From DATARH01 sp035504075 (GTDB lineage Bacteria; Pseudomonadota; Alphaproteobacteria; ATCC43930; CGMCC-115725), in the NCBI GenBank assembly GCA_035504075.1, contig DATJSO010000252.1, positions 1 to 49,010 of the forward strand: 49,010 nt of DNA, in the 5' to 3' direction. The notes beneath the pieces were generated by a model. That model ran no database searches and was not told the origin of the DNA. It saw nothing but the letters and a program-made list of their open reading frames with translations. Within the stretch, counting starts at the first letter, position 1; each line of letters opens with the position of its first letter. The translations under genes and the position numbers were made by a program. Of this stretch, positions 16,053-26,846 are shown in pieces.

Positions 16053-17408
16053 ATGAACGATATCGCCAGACAATCCGCCAACGACATCGACCTCTTGCAG
16101 GATCTCGTCGCGCGGGCAAAGCGCGCCGGCGCGGACGCAGCCGATGCGGTGCTGTTCGAGGGCACCTCGTTGTCGCATGCCCGCCGCCTCGGCAACGTCG
16201 AGAAGCTCGAACGCTCCGAGAGCCAGGACCTCGGTTTGCGCGTGCTGGTGGGCCGACAGCAGGCGATCGTCTCGTCGAGCGACCGCTCGCCGAAGATGCT
16301 GGCCGAGTTGGTCGAGCGCACATTGGCGATGGCGCATGCCGTGCCCGAAGACCCGTTTTGCGGCCTCGCCGAACCGGATCAGATCGCGCGCGAATGGCCT
16401 TCGCTCGACATGTTCGATCCGGCCGAACCCGCCGCCGAAGACCTGATCGAGCGCGCCCGCGCTGCCGAGGACGCCGCGCTGGCCGTCAAGGGCATCACCA
16501 ATTCGGAGGGTGCCGAGGCCGGCTGGGGGCGCTCGCGCATCGCGCTCGTCGCGTCGAACGGTTTTGCCGGCGGCTATGCCGGCTCGCATCACGGGGTCAG
16601 CGTTGCGGTGATCGGCGGCTCCGGCCAGCAGATGGAGCGCGATTACGACTTCGCCAACGCCGTCTACGCCGCCGACCTGCGCGACCCCGCCGTGATCGGC
16701 CGAAACGCCGGCGAGCGTACCGTCAAGCGGCTCGGCGCAAAAAAAATGCCGACCTGCCGTTGCGCAGTCGTGCTAGACCCGCGCGTCGCGCGCAGCATGA
16801 TTTCGCACCTGCTCGGCGCCATTTCGGGACCGTCGATCGCCCGCGGCACGAGTTTCCTGAAGGACAAGCTCGGTCAGCGCATCTTCGGCGACGCAATCAC
16901 GATCACCGAAGACCCGCACCGCCGCCGCGGCCACCGCTCGAAACCGTTTGACGCCGAGGGCCTGGCGAACCGCCGCCGCGCACTGATCGACAAGGGTGTG
17001 CTGACGACCTGGCTGCTCGACCTGCGATCGGCGCGCCAGCTCGGCCTCACATCGACCGGGCACGCGGCGCGCGGCACCGCCTCGCCGCCCTCCCCGGCCG
17101 CAACGAACATTTGGATCGAACCCGGGGCGCAGACCCCGGCCGAGCTGATGGCGGACATCAAGAGCGGCTTTTACGTCACCGAATTGATGGGCATGGGGGT
17201 CAACGGCATCACCGGCGACTACAGCCGCGGCGCCGCCGGGTTCTGGATCGAGAACGGCGAGATCGCCTTCCCGGTGAGCGAGATGACCGTCGCCGGCAAT
17301 CTCAACGAGATGTTTGCGCACCTCGCCGCCGCCAATGACCTCGAATTCCGCGTCGGCGCCGACTCGCCGACCCTGCGCATCGACGGTCTGACGGTCGCGG
17401 GCGCCTGA
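16053..17408 (+). CDS. pmbA: Metalloprotease-related TldE/PmbA protein
   Basis: TldE partners TldD, the zinc protease, in processing unfolded or modified peptides such as microcin B17; TldE itself lacks the HExxxH site, and none is seen here. Family blocks include NVEKLERSESQDLGLRVLVG near residue 50, ITNSEGAEAGWGRS, SFLKDKLGQRIF, RSKPFDAEGLANRRRALI and GVNGITGDYSRGAAGFWIEN. The start MNDIARQSAND at 16053 gives 451 residues; an upstream in-frame ATG at 15909 would translate the palindromic repeat and was discarded. tldD is not in the window. Confidence 0.93.
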   Translation: MNDIARQSANDIDLLQDLVARAKRAGADAADAVLFEGTSLSHARRLGNVEKLERSESQDLGLRVLVGRQQAIVSSSDRSPKMLAELVERTLAMAHAVPEDPFCGLAEPDQIAREWPSLDMFDPAEPAAEDLIERARAAEDAALAVKGITNSEGAEAGWGRSRIALVASNGFAGGYAGSHHGVSVAVIGGSGQQMERDYDFANAVYAADLRDPAVIGRNAGERTVKRLGAKKMPTCRCAVVLDPRVARSMISHLLGAISGPSIARGTSFLKDKLGQRIFGDAITITEDPHRRRGHRSKPFDAEGLANRRRALIDKGVLTTWLLDLRSARQLGLTSTGHAARGTASPPSPAATNIWIEPGAQTPAELMADIKSGFYVTELMGMGVNGITGDYSRGAAGFWIENGEIAFPVSEMTVAGNLNEMFAHLAAANDLEFRVGADSPTLRIDGLTVAGA

Positions 17409-17506
17409 TCCCGCATAGCTGTTCCGCCTCCCGCCCGCTTCCAGCCGGGTCGGGCCGCTCCTATCATTGCGGGGAACCGGCGGCGCGAAGCCGGACGAGG
17501 GGGAAC

Positions 17507-18910
17507 ATGGCAGCATCGCTTTCGGCAGGTGCGGATCGCCCGGACGCCATCCACGGCCACATCGCCGCTCGCATCGACCGCCTGCCGCTGACCGCGTTTC
17601 AATGGCGGCTGGCGATCCTGATCGAGGTGACCTGGGGCTTTATCATCTGGGACACCGACGGTATCGGCGCGCGTCTTTACCCGTTCATCTGGCGGCCGCA
17701 CCACATCCTGACCGTCAACCAGTACGCGGTGATCCAGGCCTTGCAGGTCGGCCTCGGGGTGCTGCTCGGCGCCTATCTGATGAGTTGGGTCGCCGACCGC
17801 TTCGGCCGCCGCCCGGCGATACTGCTGGCAACGCTGCTGGGCGGCATCTGCATCTGGCCGTTCGCCTATGTGACGAATTTCGCGGCGCTCGTCGTGCTAT
17901 CGATCCTCAGCACGCTCGGGGTCGGCGGCATTGTCGCGACCCATTCGGTCTACCTGTCGGAGCTGACGTCCTCGCTGATCCGCAACAAGGTGCTGCTGGC
18001 CTCGCAGGGGATCACGGCGCTCGTCGCGGCGGGCGTCAATCTGCTCGCTTTCTGGCTCATACCGGGCCGCTGGCAGGCTTATCTGTGGGTGAGCGCGGCG
18101 GTCGAGATCGTCGTCCTGCTGCCGCTGCTGCTGCGCTATCTGCCGGAATCGCCGCGCTGGCTGGAGACCCACGGCCGCCATACCGAGGCGGTGCGCGCCG
18201 TCGAGGATCTCGAGGAGCGCTGCCGCCGCGCCGGCAGCGGCCCGCTGCCCGAGCCCGACCACGGCATGCATCCGGTCATCGTCGCCGAAAAGGGAGCGTG
18301 GCGGGAGATCTTCACCAACCCGCAATACCGCGGCCGCACGATCGTGATGCTGACATGCTGGCTCTTGGGCTACGCCGGGCTGATCTACGGATCAGGAGCC
18401 TTTGCCGCGGTCTATCTCGTCGACCATGGCGCGACGGCGCATTTCGTGTTCCTGACCTTCGTCATCGGCGCGGTCGTCGTGTTCCTGGGGTTTCAGGTCA
18501 ACGCCCGGATCAGCGCCGCCGTCGAGCGGCGCGACGTGATGTGCGCGATGGCGCTCCTGTTTGCAGCCGCCTTTGTCGTTGTTTATCTGGCGCCCAACCT
18601 TTGGGTCATCGCCGTCTTCTTCATCCTCAGCCGCATCGGCGTCGCGCTATGGCTGTTCAACCTTTACAACTACACCGCCGTTGCCTATCCGACCCGCATG
18701 CGCGCCGCCGCCTTGGCCTGGACCGACGGGCTCGGCCATCTCGGCGCCTGGGGCGGCGTGACGCTGCTCGGCCCGCTTTATGCGTGGGGGCCGAACCACC
18801 TCGGGTGGTTCCTGTGGCTGTTGATCCCTGGCGCGCTGATCCCAGCCTTCGTCATCCGCGCGTTCGGCATCAAACAGTCGGGCGTCGTGCTCGAGCAGGT
18901 CTCGACTTGA
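17507..18910 (+). CDS. MFS transporter, sugar-porter-like
   Basis: This is a 12-helix inner-membrane transporter of 467 residues with a central cytoplasmic loop at about 215-260. The signature DRFGRRPAILLA follows helix 2, and PESPRWLETHGRHTEA follows helix 6, as in the sugar porter and aromatic-acid/metabolite families. The second half repeats weakly (NARISAAVERRD). GAGGGGG five nt before the ATG at 17507 fixes the start. Substrate is not predictable. It converges with a glyoxalase-fold gene, leaving 3 bp between the stops. Confidence 0.88.
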   Translation: MAASLSAGADRPDAIHGHIAARIDRLPLTAFQWRLAILIEVTWGFIIWDTDGIGARLYPFIWRPHHILTVNQYAVIQALQVGLGVLLGAYLMSWVADRFGRRPAILLATLLGGICIWPFAYVTNFAALVVLSILSTLGVGGIVATHSVYLSELTSSLIRNKVLLASQGITALVAAGVNLLAFWLIPGRWQAYLWVSAAVEIVVLLPLLLRYLPESPRWLETHGRHTEAVRAVEDLEERCRRAGSGPLPEPDHGMHPVIVAEKGAWREIFTNPQYRGRTIVMLTCWLLGYAGLIYGSGAFAAVYLVDHGATAHFVFLTFVIGAVVVFLGFQVNARISAAVERRDVMCAMALLFAAAFVVVYLAPNLWVIAVFFILSRIGVALWLFNLYNYTAVAYPTRMRAAALAWTDGLGHLGAWGGVTLLGPLYAWGPNHLGWFLWLLIPGALIPAFVIRAFGIKQSGVVLEQVST

Positions 18911-18913
18911 CGG

Positions 18914-19327
18914 CTACCCGGCCTGCGCCGCGTCGCGGCCGCCGAGGCTCTCGGGCACCTCGCCGTAGGGCTGGGTGATGATCTCGAACAGGTTGCCGTC
19001 GGGCGTGTCGAAATAGACGCCGCGGCCGCCGTAATAATGGTTGATCTCGCCCTTGCCGCTGCGGTCGTGGTCGGCATAGTAGGTGACGCCGGCAGACTTG
19101 ATGCGCCCGAACGCGCCGTCGAATTCATCCTCGCTGACGAGAAACGCGAAGTGCTGTTGGCCGGGTTGGTCCGAATCCGCGAAATCGAGCGTCGTCGCGC
19201 CGACCTTGACCGGCACAAACCGCGCCCATTGCGGCCCGGCCTCGACGCCGAGGATGTAGGCAAGAAACCGCGCCGATGCGAATTTGTCCTTCGCCCGGAT
19301 GATCGTGTGATTGAGCTCGACCGCCAT
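18914..19327 (-). CDS. VOC (glyoxalase/bleomycin-resistance fold) family protein
   Basis: This single-domain protein of 137 residues has two beta-alpha-beta-beta-beta modules. It begins MAVELNHTIIRAKDKF, with the first-strand His; RGVYFDTPDGNLFEIITQPYG carries the usual C-terminal metal-ligand Glu. The DGNLFEI motif is the strongest identifier. It may be a small dioxygenase, isomerase or resistance protein; substrate is unknown. It stands alone on the minus strand after clpB, separated by a palindromic repeat. Confidence 0.88.
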   Translation of the reverse strand: MAVELNHTIIRAKDKFASARFLAYILGVEAGPQWARFVPVKVGATTLDFADSDQPGQQHFAFLVSEDEFDGAFGRIKSAGVTYYADHDRSGKGEINHYYGGRGVYFDTPDGNLFEIITQPYGEVPESLGGRDAAQAG

Positions 19328-19356
19328 CGTTCTTCCTCCCTCGCTGCCCTATAGAT

Positions 19357-19429
19357 GTAGGGCGGATAAGCGAAGCGCAATCCGCCACCCATTTAGGGCG
19401 GCGGAATTCGCTCCGCTCTTCCACCCTAC
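19357..19429. repeat. Palindromic TAGGGYGGA/AGCG repeat between clpB and the VOC gene
   Basis: GTAGGGCGGATAAGCGAAGC (from 19357) and the inverted arm ending CTCTTCCACCCTAC at 19429 are reverse complements with a few mismatches, giving a hairpin of about 33-bp arms with a very short loop. This sequence type (TAGGGYGGATNAGCGNAGCG) is a dispersed non-coding palindrome seen in many proteobacterial genomes. Confidence 0.8.
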
Positions 19430-19439
19430 GCGATACCCG

Positions 19440-22037
<2,598 letters not shown>

Positions 22038-22292
22038 CGTCGTCACCCTTGCATGAACCGGCCGCAGCACCCCTCAAGGAGGCAGCCACCGCAGCCCTTC
22101 AGACACCCATATGGTGTTGCCGCCGCGGCGCCGCCATGCCCCGGATATGCCCGCCAGCCTCCCCACGCATTACGCTACCGCAATCCCCGCACTGCTTTGA
22201 TCGGCCGATCGCGCCCCTTTAGGCTGCGGATAGAAATAGAACAGGCCGGAAGGACCAAGCGCCGGAGCCGACGTCGAGGGGGAACTTTTTTG

Positions 22293-22825
22293 ATGCCCGC
22301 GGTCCAAGAAGGTTGGGCGATCCTTATAGCCACATTCATCAGTTTGGTGGCCGTGTACGTTCAATACAAATTGAGGATACGCAACACGTTAATTTTATTA
22401 GCGAGCGCGTTGTCGCGGAGATAACGACGACCTATGAGCGGCAAACTACGAAATGCTGAGCGGCAAACTACCGAAATGCGAAGGTATCGAGAACAGATCG
22501 AAAACAAGGCGCGTGATGGCAACGAACGCTTTACCTCTTGGGCTGCCCGAAATTTATATACTGTATACGATAATTTATCGTCAGATATGTTGTTACTCAC
22601 AAGTGAAACGCTCGCAATGGTTGTAACATTTTACAAATCGATTTATGGTTACCGGCAAAAATCGTGAATATGGGAAGCGATGCGTTTCATGCGCTTCCCC
22701 CATCATTGAAGATTCTTTATGTGAATGACGTGTATGAGTCGATAGATAACACGTACACTCGCGTCAAGGACAATGCAATTCAGGAACTACAAGCTATCAC
22801 TCATAAGAGGCGGCTTCCTTGGTGA
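22293..22825 (+). pseudogene. Low-GC remnant of a membrane-anchored or coiled-coil gene, frame-disrupted
   Basis: Three short readings lie end to end. The first, 22293-22424, has GAGGGGGA ahead of its ATG and encodes one membrane helix (WAILIATFISLVAVYVQY). The second, 22434-22667, is charged and helical (RQTTEMRRYREQIENKARDG). The third, 22664-22825, overlaps it in a GTGA (KILYVNDVYESIDNTYTRV). In another frame, 22382-22453 reads NFISERVVAEITTTYERQTT, which joins the second reading exactly if one copy of a 22-bp tandem duplication is removed. This suggests a single gene of roughly 160-180 codons broken by the duplication and by one or more indels. GC is well below the surroundings. Three real small ORFs are the alternative. 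Confidence 0.5.
22436..22480 (+). repeat. 22-bp imperfect direct tandem duplication
   Basis: GAGCGGCAAACTAC occurs at 22436-22449 and again at 22458-22471; the units are 22 and 23 bp long, the second having one extra C. Because 22 is not a multiple of three, the duplication shifts the reading frame that runs through TYERQTT. Confidence 0.85.
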
Positions 22826-22873
22826 ACGGTGGCTACGGTTGTATGGGATGACGCAAGAGCGGGTAGATAAGGC

Positions 22874-22902
22874 TTGATATTGTTCCTGTTTTGTGCTATA
22901 TG
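22874..22902 (+). promoter_or_regulatory. Near-consensus sigma70 promoter giving a leaderless transcript
   Basis: TTGATA (22874-22879), a 17-nt spacer and TATATG (22897-22902) form a strong housekeeping-type promoter. The expected start site, about 7 nt downstream, falls at or next to the ATG at 22910, so the mRNA would have no leader and no ribosome binding site. Confidence 0.55.
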
Positions 22903-22909
22903 ATGACGG

Positions 22910-23707
22910 ATGATGGAAATCATGCGGCGGCTGCATGCGCGCGGCCTGGCGAACCATGGGATTGCCGTGGATGCGGACGGGGCGGTGCTGGGACCTGATT
23001 GTGTCCTGGTGAGGCGCGCTACGAACGGTTACCGCTCGCTCGGCCGCGATGATGCGGCGGCGATGCAGGCCGTTGTGTTTGGCGGTTCGCGCGAGGCGGA
23101 TTGGCTGTTCGAGCGATGTCGCAGCATCGCCGCGGCGCTTCAACGCCGAGAGGTCGCGTTCGCGCAAATCCTCGGCCTCCACATCCTGAGCGGCGATCTG
23201 AGCGATGCGCAACTAAGGTGTCTGAGCCGCGCCGGCTCGCTGATGAAGTGGAATTTTGACCCCGACGAGCCGCGCATTCCGACGGGCAATCCCGATGGCG
23301 GCGAATGGACGACCGGGGATGGAACCGACGCCGAAGCAGGAGACATCGAGCTGCCGCCCCTGATTATCGACGCTCCACCAGCACAACCGCCGGACATCCC
23401 GGCGCAACTGCCGATCCCGTGGGATGTGCCGACTGACATCCCATGGGACATTCCCGGCCTGCCGAATGAGATCACGCCGATCCCATTCGACTTTCCGGGC
23501 GCGGAGCGGCGACGGCCGCCGCTCCCGACCAACCCCTTTCCGCGCGACCCCGAATGTGCGGAAGAGTGGGCCGCGGCATACCGTTATTGCGATAAGATGG
23601 AAACGGAAGGCAAATTCCGGCCAGGTTATTCGGGACCGGGAAAGGACATGCGAAGCTGCCTGCTGGGGCAGGTCTCCGAGAGATGCGGCGGGAACCCGAC
23701 AGCATGA
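22910..23707 (+). CDS. Modular protein with PDGG linker, Pro-rich stalk and Cys-containing C-terminus; effector candidate
   Basis: The 265 residues fall into parts. Residues 1-110 are a helical head without a signal peptide. FDPDEPRIPTGNPDGGEWTT (about 115-135) is the PAGNPDGG-type linker I recall from many alphaproteobacterial proteins with variable C-termini. A Pro/Asp/Ile-rich stalk follows with quasi-repeats (IPWDVP, IPWDIP, IPFDFP). The C-terminal 45 residues have spaced cysteines (DPECAEEW, AYRYCDKM, SCLLGQ, ERCGGN). A conserved carrier plus a short variable Cys-rich end fits polymorphic effectors. Its stop overlaps a TPR gene in an ATGA. Function is inferred from architecture only; in-frame ATGs at 22913 and 22922 are other possible starts. 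Confidence 0.75.
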   Translation: MMEIMRRLHARGLANHGIAVDADGAVLGPDCVLVRRATNGYRSLGRDDAAAMQAVVFGGSREADWLFERCRSIAAALQRREVAFAQILGLHILSGDLSDAQLRCLSRAGSLMKWNFDPDEPRIPTGNPDGGEWTTGDGTDAEAGDIELPPLIIDAPPAQPPDIPAQLPIPWDVPTDIPWDIPGLPNEITPIPFDFPGAERRRPPLPTNPFPRDPECAEEWAAAYRYCDKMETEGKFRPGYSGPGKDMRSCLLGQVSERCGGNPTA

Positions 23708-24231
23708 GCGGTACGGACGACGAACTCAGCCAAGAAGAGATTGACCGGGACTTTGCGCTATACCGGACCGACCCGGAAAGATTTCTGGAAGTGACAAACG
23801 AACGCGTCGAGCGGCGCCCCGATAGCGCGAGAGCCTATTTTGGCAGGCACCAGGCTTGGGAACGTCTTGGCTGCCTTGATCTGGCGCTGGCGGACCTCGA
23901 CAAGTCGCTGGCGCTTGGGGATCATTTTGTGACGCAGCGGGCAAAGGGCGGCGTGCTGCATGCGATGGGCCGTTATTGCGACGCAATCTCCTGCTTGGAT
24001 CGGAGCCAGCTTATGGCGCCCGCCGAGTGGCCGGATGCTCTGGGTCCCTTGCTGCGGGCCGATTGCTATGCGCAGCTCGGCGACGAGGCGGCCGCGCTCG
24101 CCGATTGTGCAGCGCTGCCGGACGACCATTGGACGCCCGGCGTGTTCGGGCTGCCGGCCGGCAACAAGCAGGAGGTCGCGGCCGAACTGCGCCGCCGCGC
24201 CGCGGCCGCCCGCGAGCGTGGCCTGGGCTGA
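23704..24231 (+). CDS. TPR-repeat protein, coupled partner of the upstream modular protein
   Basis: The start MSGTDDELSQEEIDRDF at 23704 lies in the ATGA overlap with the preceding stop, so translation is coupled. The 175 residues contain about three TPR-like helical hairpins: ARAYFGRHQAWERLGCLDLA, KGGVLHAMGRYCDAISCLDR and LLRADCYAQLGDEAAALADC. There is no signal peptide or membrane helix, and the N-terminus is acidic. TPR proteins bind peptides or proteins, so it could be a dedicated chaperone or immunity partner of the upstream product. An adaptor unrelated to toxicity is equally possible. Confidence 0.75.
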   Translation: MSGTDDELSQEEIDRDFALYRTDPERFLEVTNERVERRPDSARAYFGRHQAWERLGCLDLALADLDKSLALGDHFVTQRAKGGVLHAMGRYCDAISCLDRSQLMAPAEWPDALGPLLRADCYAQLGDEAAALADCAALPDDHWTPGVFGLPAGNKQEVAAELRRRAAAARERGLG

Positions 24232-24374
24232 CAGTCGTCTTTGCGTCGGCCCGCGTCGCGTTGGCGCCGGCCGGAAAATTTCGCCGAAGAAGCGGGTGGC
24301 GCTCCTCCGGCTGTTCGCCCTTGTCGTCGACCGCGAACGATCGGATGGCGTCGCTGGCGCGGGGCCAAGGACGC

Positions 24375-24392
24375 GGATATAAGGCGATATCC
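24375..24392. promoter_or_regulatory. Short inverted repeat upstream of the small secreted protein
   Basis: GGATAT (24375-24380) and ATATCC (24387-24392) are perfect inverted arms with a 6-nt spacer, 46 nt before the ATG at 24439. It could be an operator half-site pair. No good -35 was found. The rest of the 207-bp gap holds nothing I can identify. Confidence 0.25.
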
Positions 24393-24438
24393 GGATGGCG
24401 CAGAAAATTCAGAACCAACAACCGCCGGGTTTTGCCGC

Positions 24439-24741
24439 ATGAAAGCCAAGTTCTGGATCGGGGCGTGTTTGATCGCGTTTCAGGTCGGCAGCGCAGGAGC
24501 TTCGGAAATTCCTGATCTGGACGTATCAAAGGTGTGCCGCATGGAAGTCCCGGCGCCGCAAATCCCGCAATGCGTGGCGCAGGAGAACCGGGCACACCAA
24601 TACGTGTTGCAGGTTTTGCCAAGGATCGACACACAACTGCTGGATAATTGCGTCGGGGCGATGAAAGCAAACCAGGTCCAGAGCTATCAGTCCCTGATGA
24701 ACTGTATCGATGATTATGGGCATTTGTCGCCGCCCAAATGA
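24439..24741 (+). CDS. Small secreted cysteine-containing protein, unknown function
   Basis: The 100-residue product begins MKAKFWIGACLIAFQVGSAG, a clear Sec signal peptide probably cleaved after AGA. The mature portion, about 79 residues, has four cysteines (VCRM, QCVA, NCVG, NCID) that could form two disulfides. It is helical and polar otherwise, ending GHLSPPK. The ATG at 24439 is favoured because it opens the signal peptide; the frame is open upstream but with no coding character. I do not recognise a family. Whether it belongs with the two genes upstream or is independent cannot be told; 207 bp separate them. Confidence 0.7.
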   Translation: MKAKFWIGACLIAFQVGSAGASEIPDLDVSKVCRMEVPAPQIPQCVAQENRAHQYVLQVLPRIDTQLLDNCVGAMKANQVQSYQSLMNCIDDYGHLSPPK

Positions 24742-24768
24742 GCGTGAGCGCTGGAAAGGGAGAGTGCG

Positions 24769-25848
24769 GTGCTGTTCAAATGCTGGCCGGAGGGAGCGCA
24801 AATTCCGGGGCGGTTTCCGGGGCCGGCACACGCCCGCGGCAAATGGTTCACGATCGACATCCACTGCCATCTGCTGACGCCGCGGGCCGAGGCGATGGTG
24901 AAAGCGGCCGGCATGTCGCCCGAGTGGCAGCCGCGCATGCGCTTTGCCAACGAGCACACGCGGCGGATCAACCGCGAGCAGGCCGAGCGCACCCGCACGC
25001 AATTCTCATCGATCGAGAAGCGCCTCGCCGACATGGACCGTATGGGCATCGACATCCAGGCGATCACGCCGTCGCCGGCGCAGACCTATTACAGCGCTGA
25101 CGCCGAGCTTGGCCGCGCCACCGCGCGGGTCATCAACGACAACATCGCCGAGATCTGCGGCAAATATCCGGACCGCTTTGTCGGCCTCGGCACGGTGCCG
25201 TTCCAGGCCCCGGAACTGGCGGTCGCCGAACTGGACCGGCTGCACAAATCATTGGGATTGCGCGGCATCGAGATCGCCACCAACGTCGCCGGCGCCGATC
25301 TGTCGGAAGACCGCTTCCGGCCGATCTTCGCGCGCGCCGAGGAACTCGGCCTCGTCTTGTTCATGCACCCGACCGGGTTTCCCGAGGCCGGCCGCTTTCG
25401 CGACCATTACTTCACCAACATCATCGGCAACCCGCTCGACACGACCGTCGCCGTGCATCACCTGATTTTCGGCGGCGTGTTCGACAGCCACCCGAACCTG
25501 AAGCTCGTCCTGTCGCACGGCGGCGGCTACCTGCCGGCGTATTCCGGCCGCATCGATCATGCCGCCTCGGCCCGGCCCGATTGCTGCGAATGCATCTCGC
25601 ACATGCCGACGACGTATCTGAAACGGCTGTATTTCGACACGATCGTCTACACCCACCCGCAACTGCAGTATCTTGTCGAGCAGTACGGCGCCGACCATGT
25701 GCTGATGGGCACCGACTATCCCGCCGACATGGGCGAGGTCGATCCGATCGGCTTTATCGAACGGGCGCCGGGCCTGAGCGACGCCGAGCGCCGTGCGATC
25801 CTCGGCCGCAACGCCGCGCGGCTGCTCGGCATCGCCGCGCCAAGGTGA
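24769..25848 (+). CDS. Amidohydrolase family (ACMSD-like) metal-dependent hydrolase/decarboxylase
   Basis: It starts at GTG 24769 after AAAGGGAGAG and runs 359 residues. The TIM-barrel amidohydrolase 2 signature is present: the HxH pair in TIDIHCHLL (His32, His34), a mid-barrel ligand in VLFMHPTGFPEAG, LSHGGGYLPAYSGRIDH, and the Asp in LMGTDYPADMGEVDP. These match aminocarboxymuconate-semialdehyde decarboxylase and related enzymes that decarboxylate aromatic-ring-cleavage products or hydroxybenzoates. Neighbouring VOC and DOPA-dioxygenase genes and the LysR regulator suggest aromatic catabolism. Specific substrate is unknown. It converges with the LysR gene, leaving 3 bp between the stops. 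Confidence 0.9.
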   Translation: MLFKCWPEGAQIPGRFPGPAHARGKWFTIDIHCHLLTPRAEAMVKAAGMSPEWQPRMRFANEHTRRINREQAERTRTQFSSIEKRLADMDRMGIDIQAITPSPAQTYYSADAELGRATARVINDNIAEICGKYPDRFVGLGTVPFQAPELAVAELDRLHKSLGLRGIEIATNVAGADLSEDRFRPIFARAEELGLVLFMHPTGFPEAGRFRDHYFTNIIGNPLDTTVAVHHLIFGGVFDSHPNLKLVLSHGGGYLPAYSGRIDHAASARPDCCECISHMPTTYLKRLYFDTIVYTHPQLQYLVEQYGADHVLMGTDYPADMGEVDPIGFIERAPGLSDAERRAILGRNAARLLGIAAPR

Positions 25849-25851
25849 CGT

Positions 25852-26754
25852 TCACACCGCGGCTGCTTGCGTCAGGAGCGAGCGCAGCCAGGATTGCGCC
25901 GGGTCGGTGCCGGCGCGGCGATGCCACGCCATCGACACGGTCAATGCAAAGTCGATCGGCAACGGCGTGATCGCGACCGCCGCGGTGGCGGCAATCAGTT
26001 CGGCGCAGCGGCGCGGCACCGTCGCGACGAGATCGGACCCGGCCAGCGCCGCCGGCACCGCGAGATAGGTGGCGACGAGCAGCGCGATGCGGCGCTTCAG
26101 GCCGAAATCGACGAGGATGCGGTCGAGCGCGCCCGAGGTCGCGCCGCGCGGCGACACCAGCACATGGCGCTGCGCCGCGTAGGTCTCCAGCGACATCGGC
26201 CGCGCTGCGACAGGATGGTCGCGGCGGGCGACGACGACAAACGGGTCGCGCAGCAGCACTGCGCTGTCGATATGCGCCGGCAGCGAGTTGCCGAGAAACG
26301 CGACCGCCACGTCCGCCGCGCCGCGTTCCAATTGGTCGGCGGCCTCGCGGCCGGTCGCCGGCAAGAGGCGCAGCGTCGCCGCCGGGGCGTCGCGGGCAAA
26401 GGCGCGCGCGAGCGCACCGACCAGCGCGATCTCGGCGTATTCCGCCATGCCGGCAGTGAATGTCGCAGCGCTCGTCGCCGGGTCAAAGCCGGCGCCGAGC
26501 CGCAGCGCCGCCTCGACCTGCTCGATCGCCGAGGCGATCAGCGGTGCGATCGCGCGCGCCCGCGCCGTCGGTTCCATGCCCGCCCCCGAGCGCACAAACA
26601 GTTCATCGTTGAAGACGCCGCGCAGCCGCGACAGCGCATGGCTCATCGCCGGCTGCGACAGACCGATGCGGGAGGCGGCGCGGGTCACCGTCCGCTCGCG
26701 GACGAGCGCGTCGAACGCCTTCAGCAGGTTCAGGTCCACCGCCCGAACATCCAT
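25852..26754 (-). CDS. LysR family transcriptional regulator
   Basis: The start MDVRAVDLNLLKAFDALV gives 300 residues, the standard LTTR length. The N-terminal winged helix is clear: RERTVTRAASRIGLSQPAMS and ALSRLRGVFNDELFVRSG. The effector-binding domain follows from about residue 90. It diverges from the VOC gene at 26847 with a 92-bp spacer holding a probable promoter and an ATCA-N10-TGAT motif. The usual arrangement makes it the regulator of that gene, perhaps responding to an aromatic metabolite. A longer reading to 26841 would cross the promoter and was rejected. Confidence 0.93.
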   Translation of the reverse strand: MDVRAVDLNLLKAFDALVRERTVTRAASRIGLSQPAMSHALSRLRGVFNDELFVRSGAGMEPTARARAIAPLIASAIEQVEAALRLGAGFDPATSAATFTAGMAEYAEIALVGALARAFARDAPAATLRLLPATGREAADQLERGAADVAVAFLGNSLPAHIDSAVLLRDPFVVVARRDHPVAARPMSLETYAAQRHVLVSPRGATSGALDRILVDFGLKRRIALLVATYLAVPAALAGSDLVATVPRRCAELIAATAAVAITPLPIDFALTVSMAWHRRAGTDPAQSWLRSLLTQAAAV

Positions 26755-26772
26755 GGAATGGATAGATATCAT

Positions 26773-26814
26773 ATCATTAATCGATTTGATAGATGACGGC
26801 ACGCTTGCTATATC
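26773..26814 (+). promoter_or_regulatory. Promoter with LysR-type operator for the VOC gene
   Basis: TTGATA (26786-26791), a 17-nt spacer and TATATC (26809-26814) form a good sigma70 promoter reading towards the gene at 26847. An ATCA-N10-TGAT dyad at 26773-26790 overlaps the -35 element and contains AATCGATT. This is where an LTTR would bind, also close to its own start at 26754. Confidence 0.45.
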
Positions 26815-26846
26815 GCATCTGGGCAACAGCCGTTGGAGCACCAGTC

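Noticed and set aside
22045..22080. Heat-shock (sigma32) promoter for clpB, with CTTGAG on the minus strand near 22078
   Set aside because: No matching -10 at proper spacing, and the site is too close to the start codon.
22910..24231. Prophage or conjugative origin for the accessory module
   Set aside because: No integrase, phage structural gene, tRNA attachment site or transposase was found nearby; only base composition and architecture stand out.
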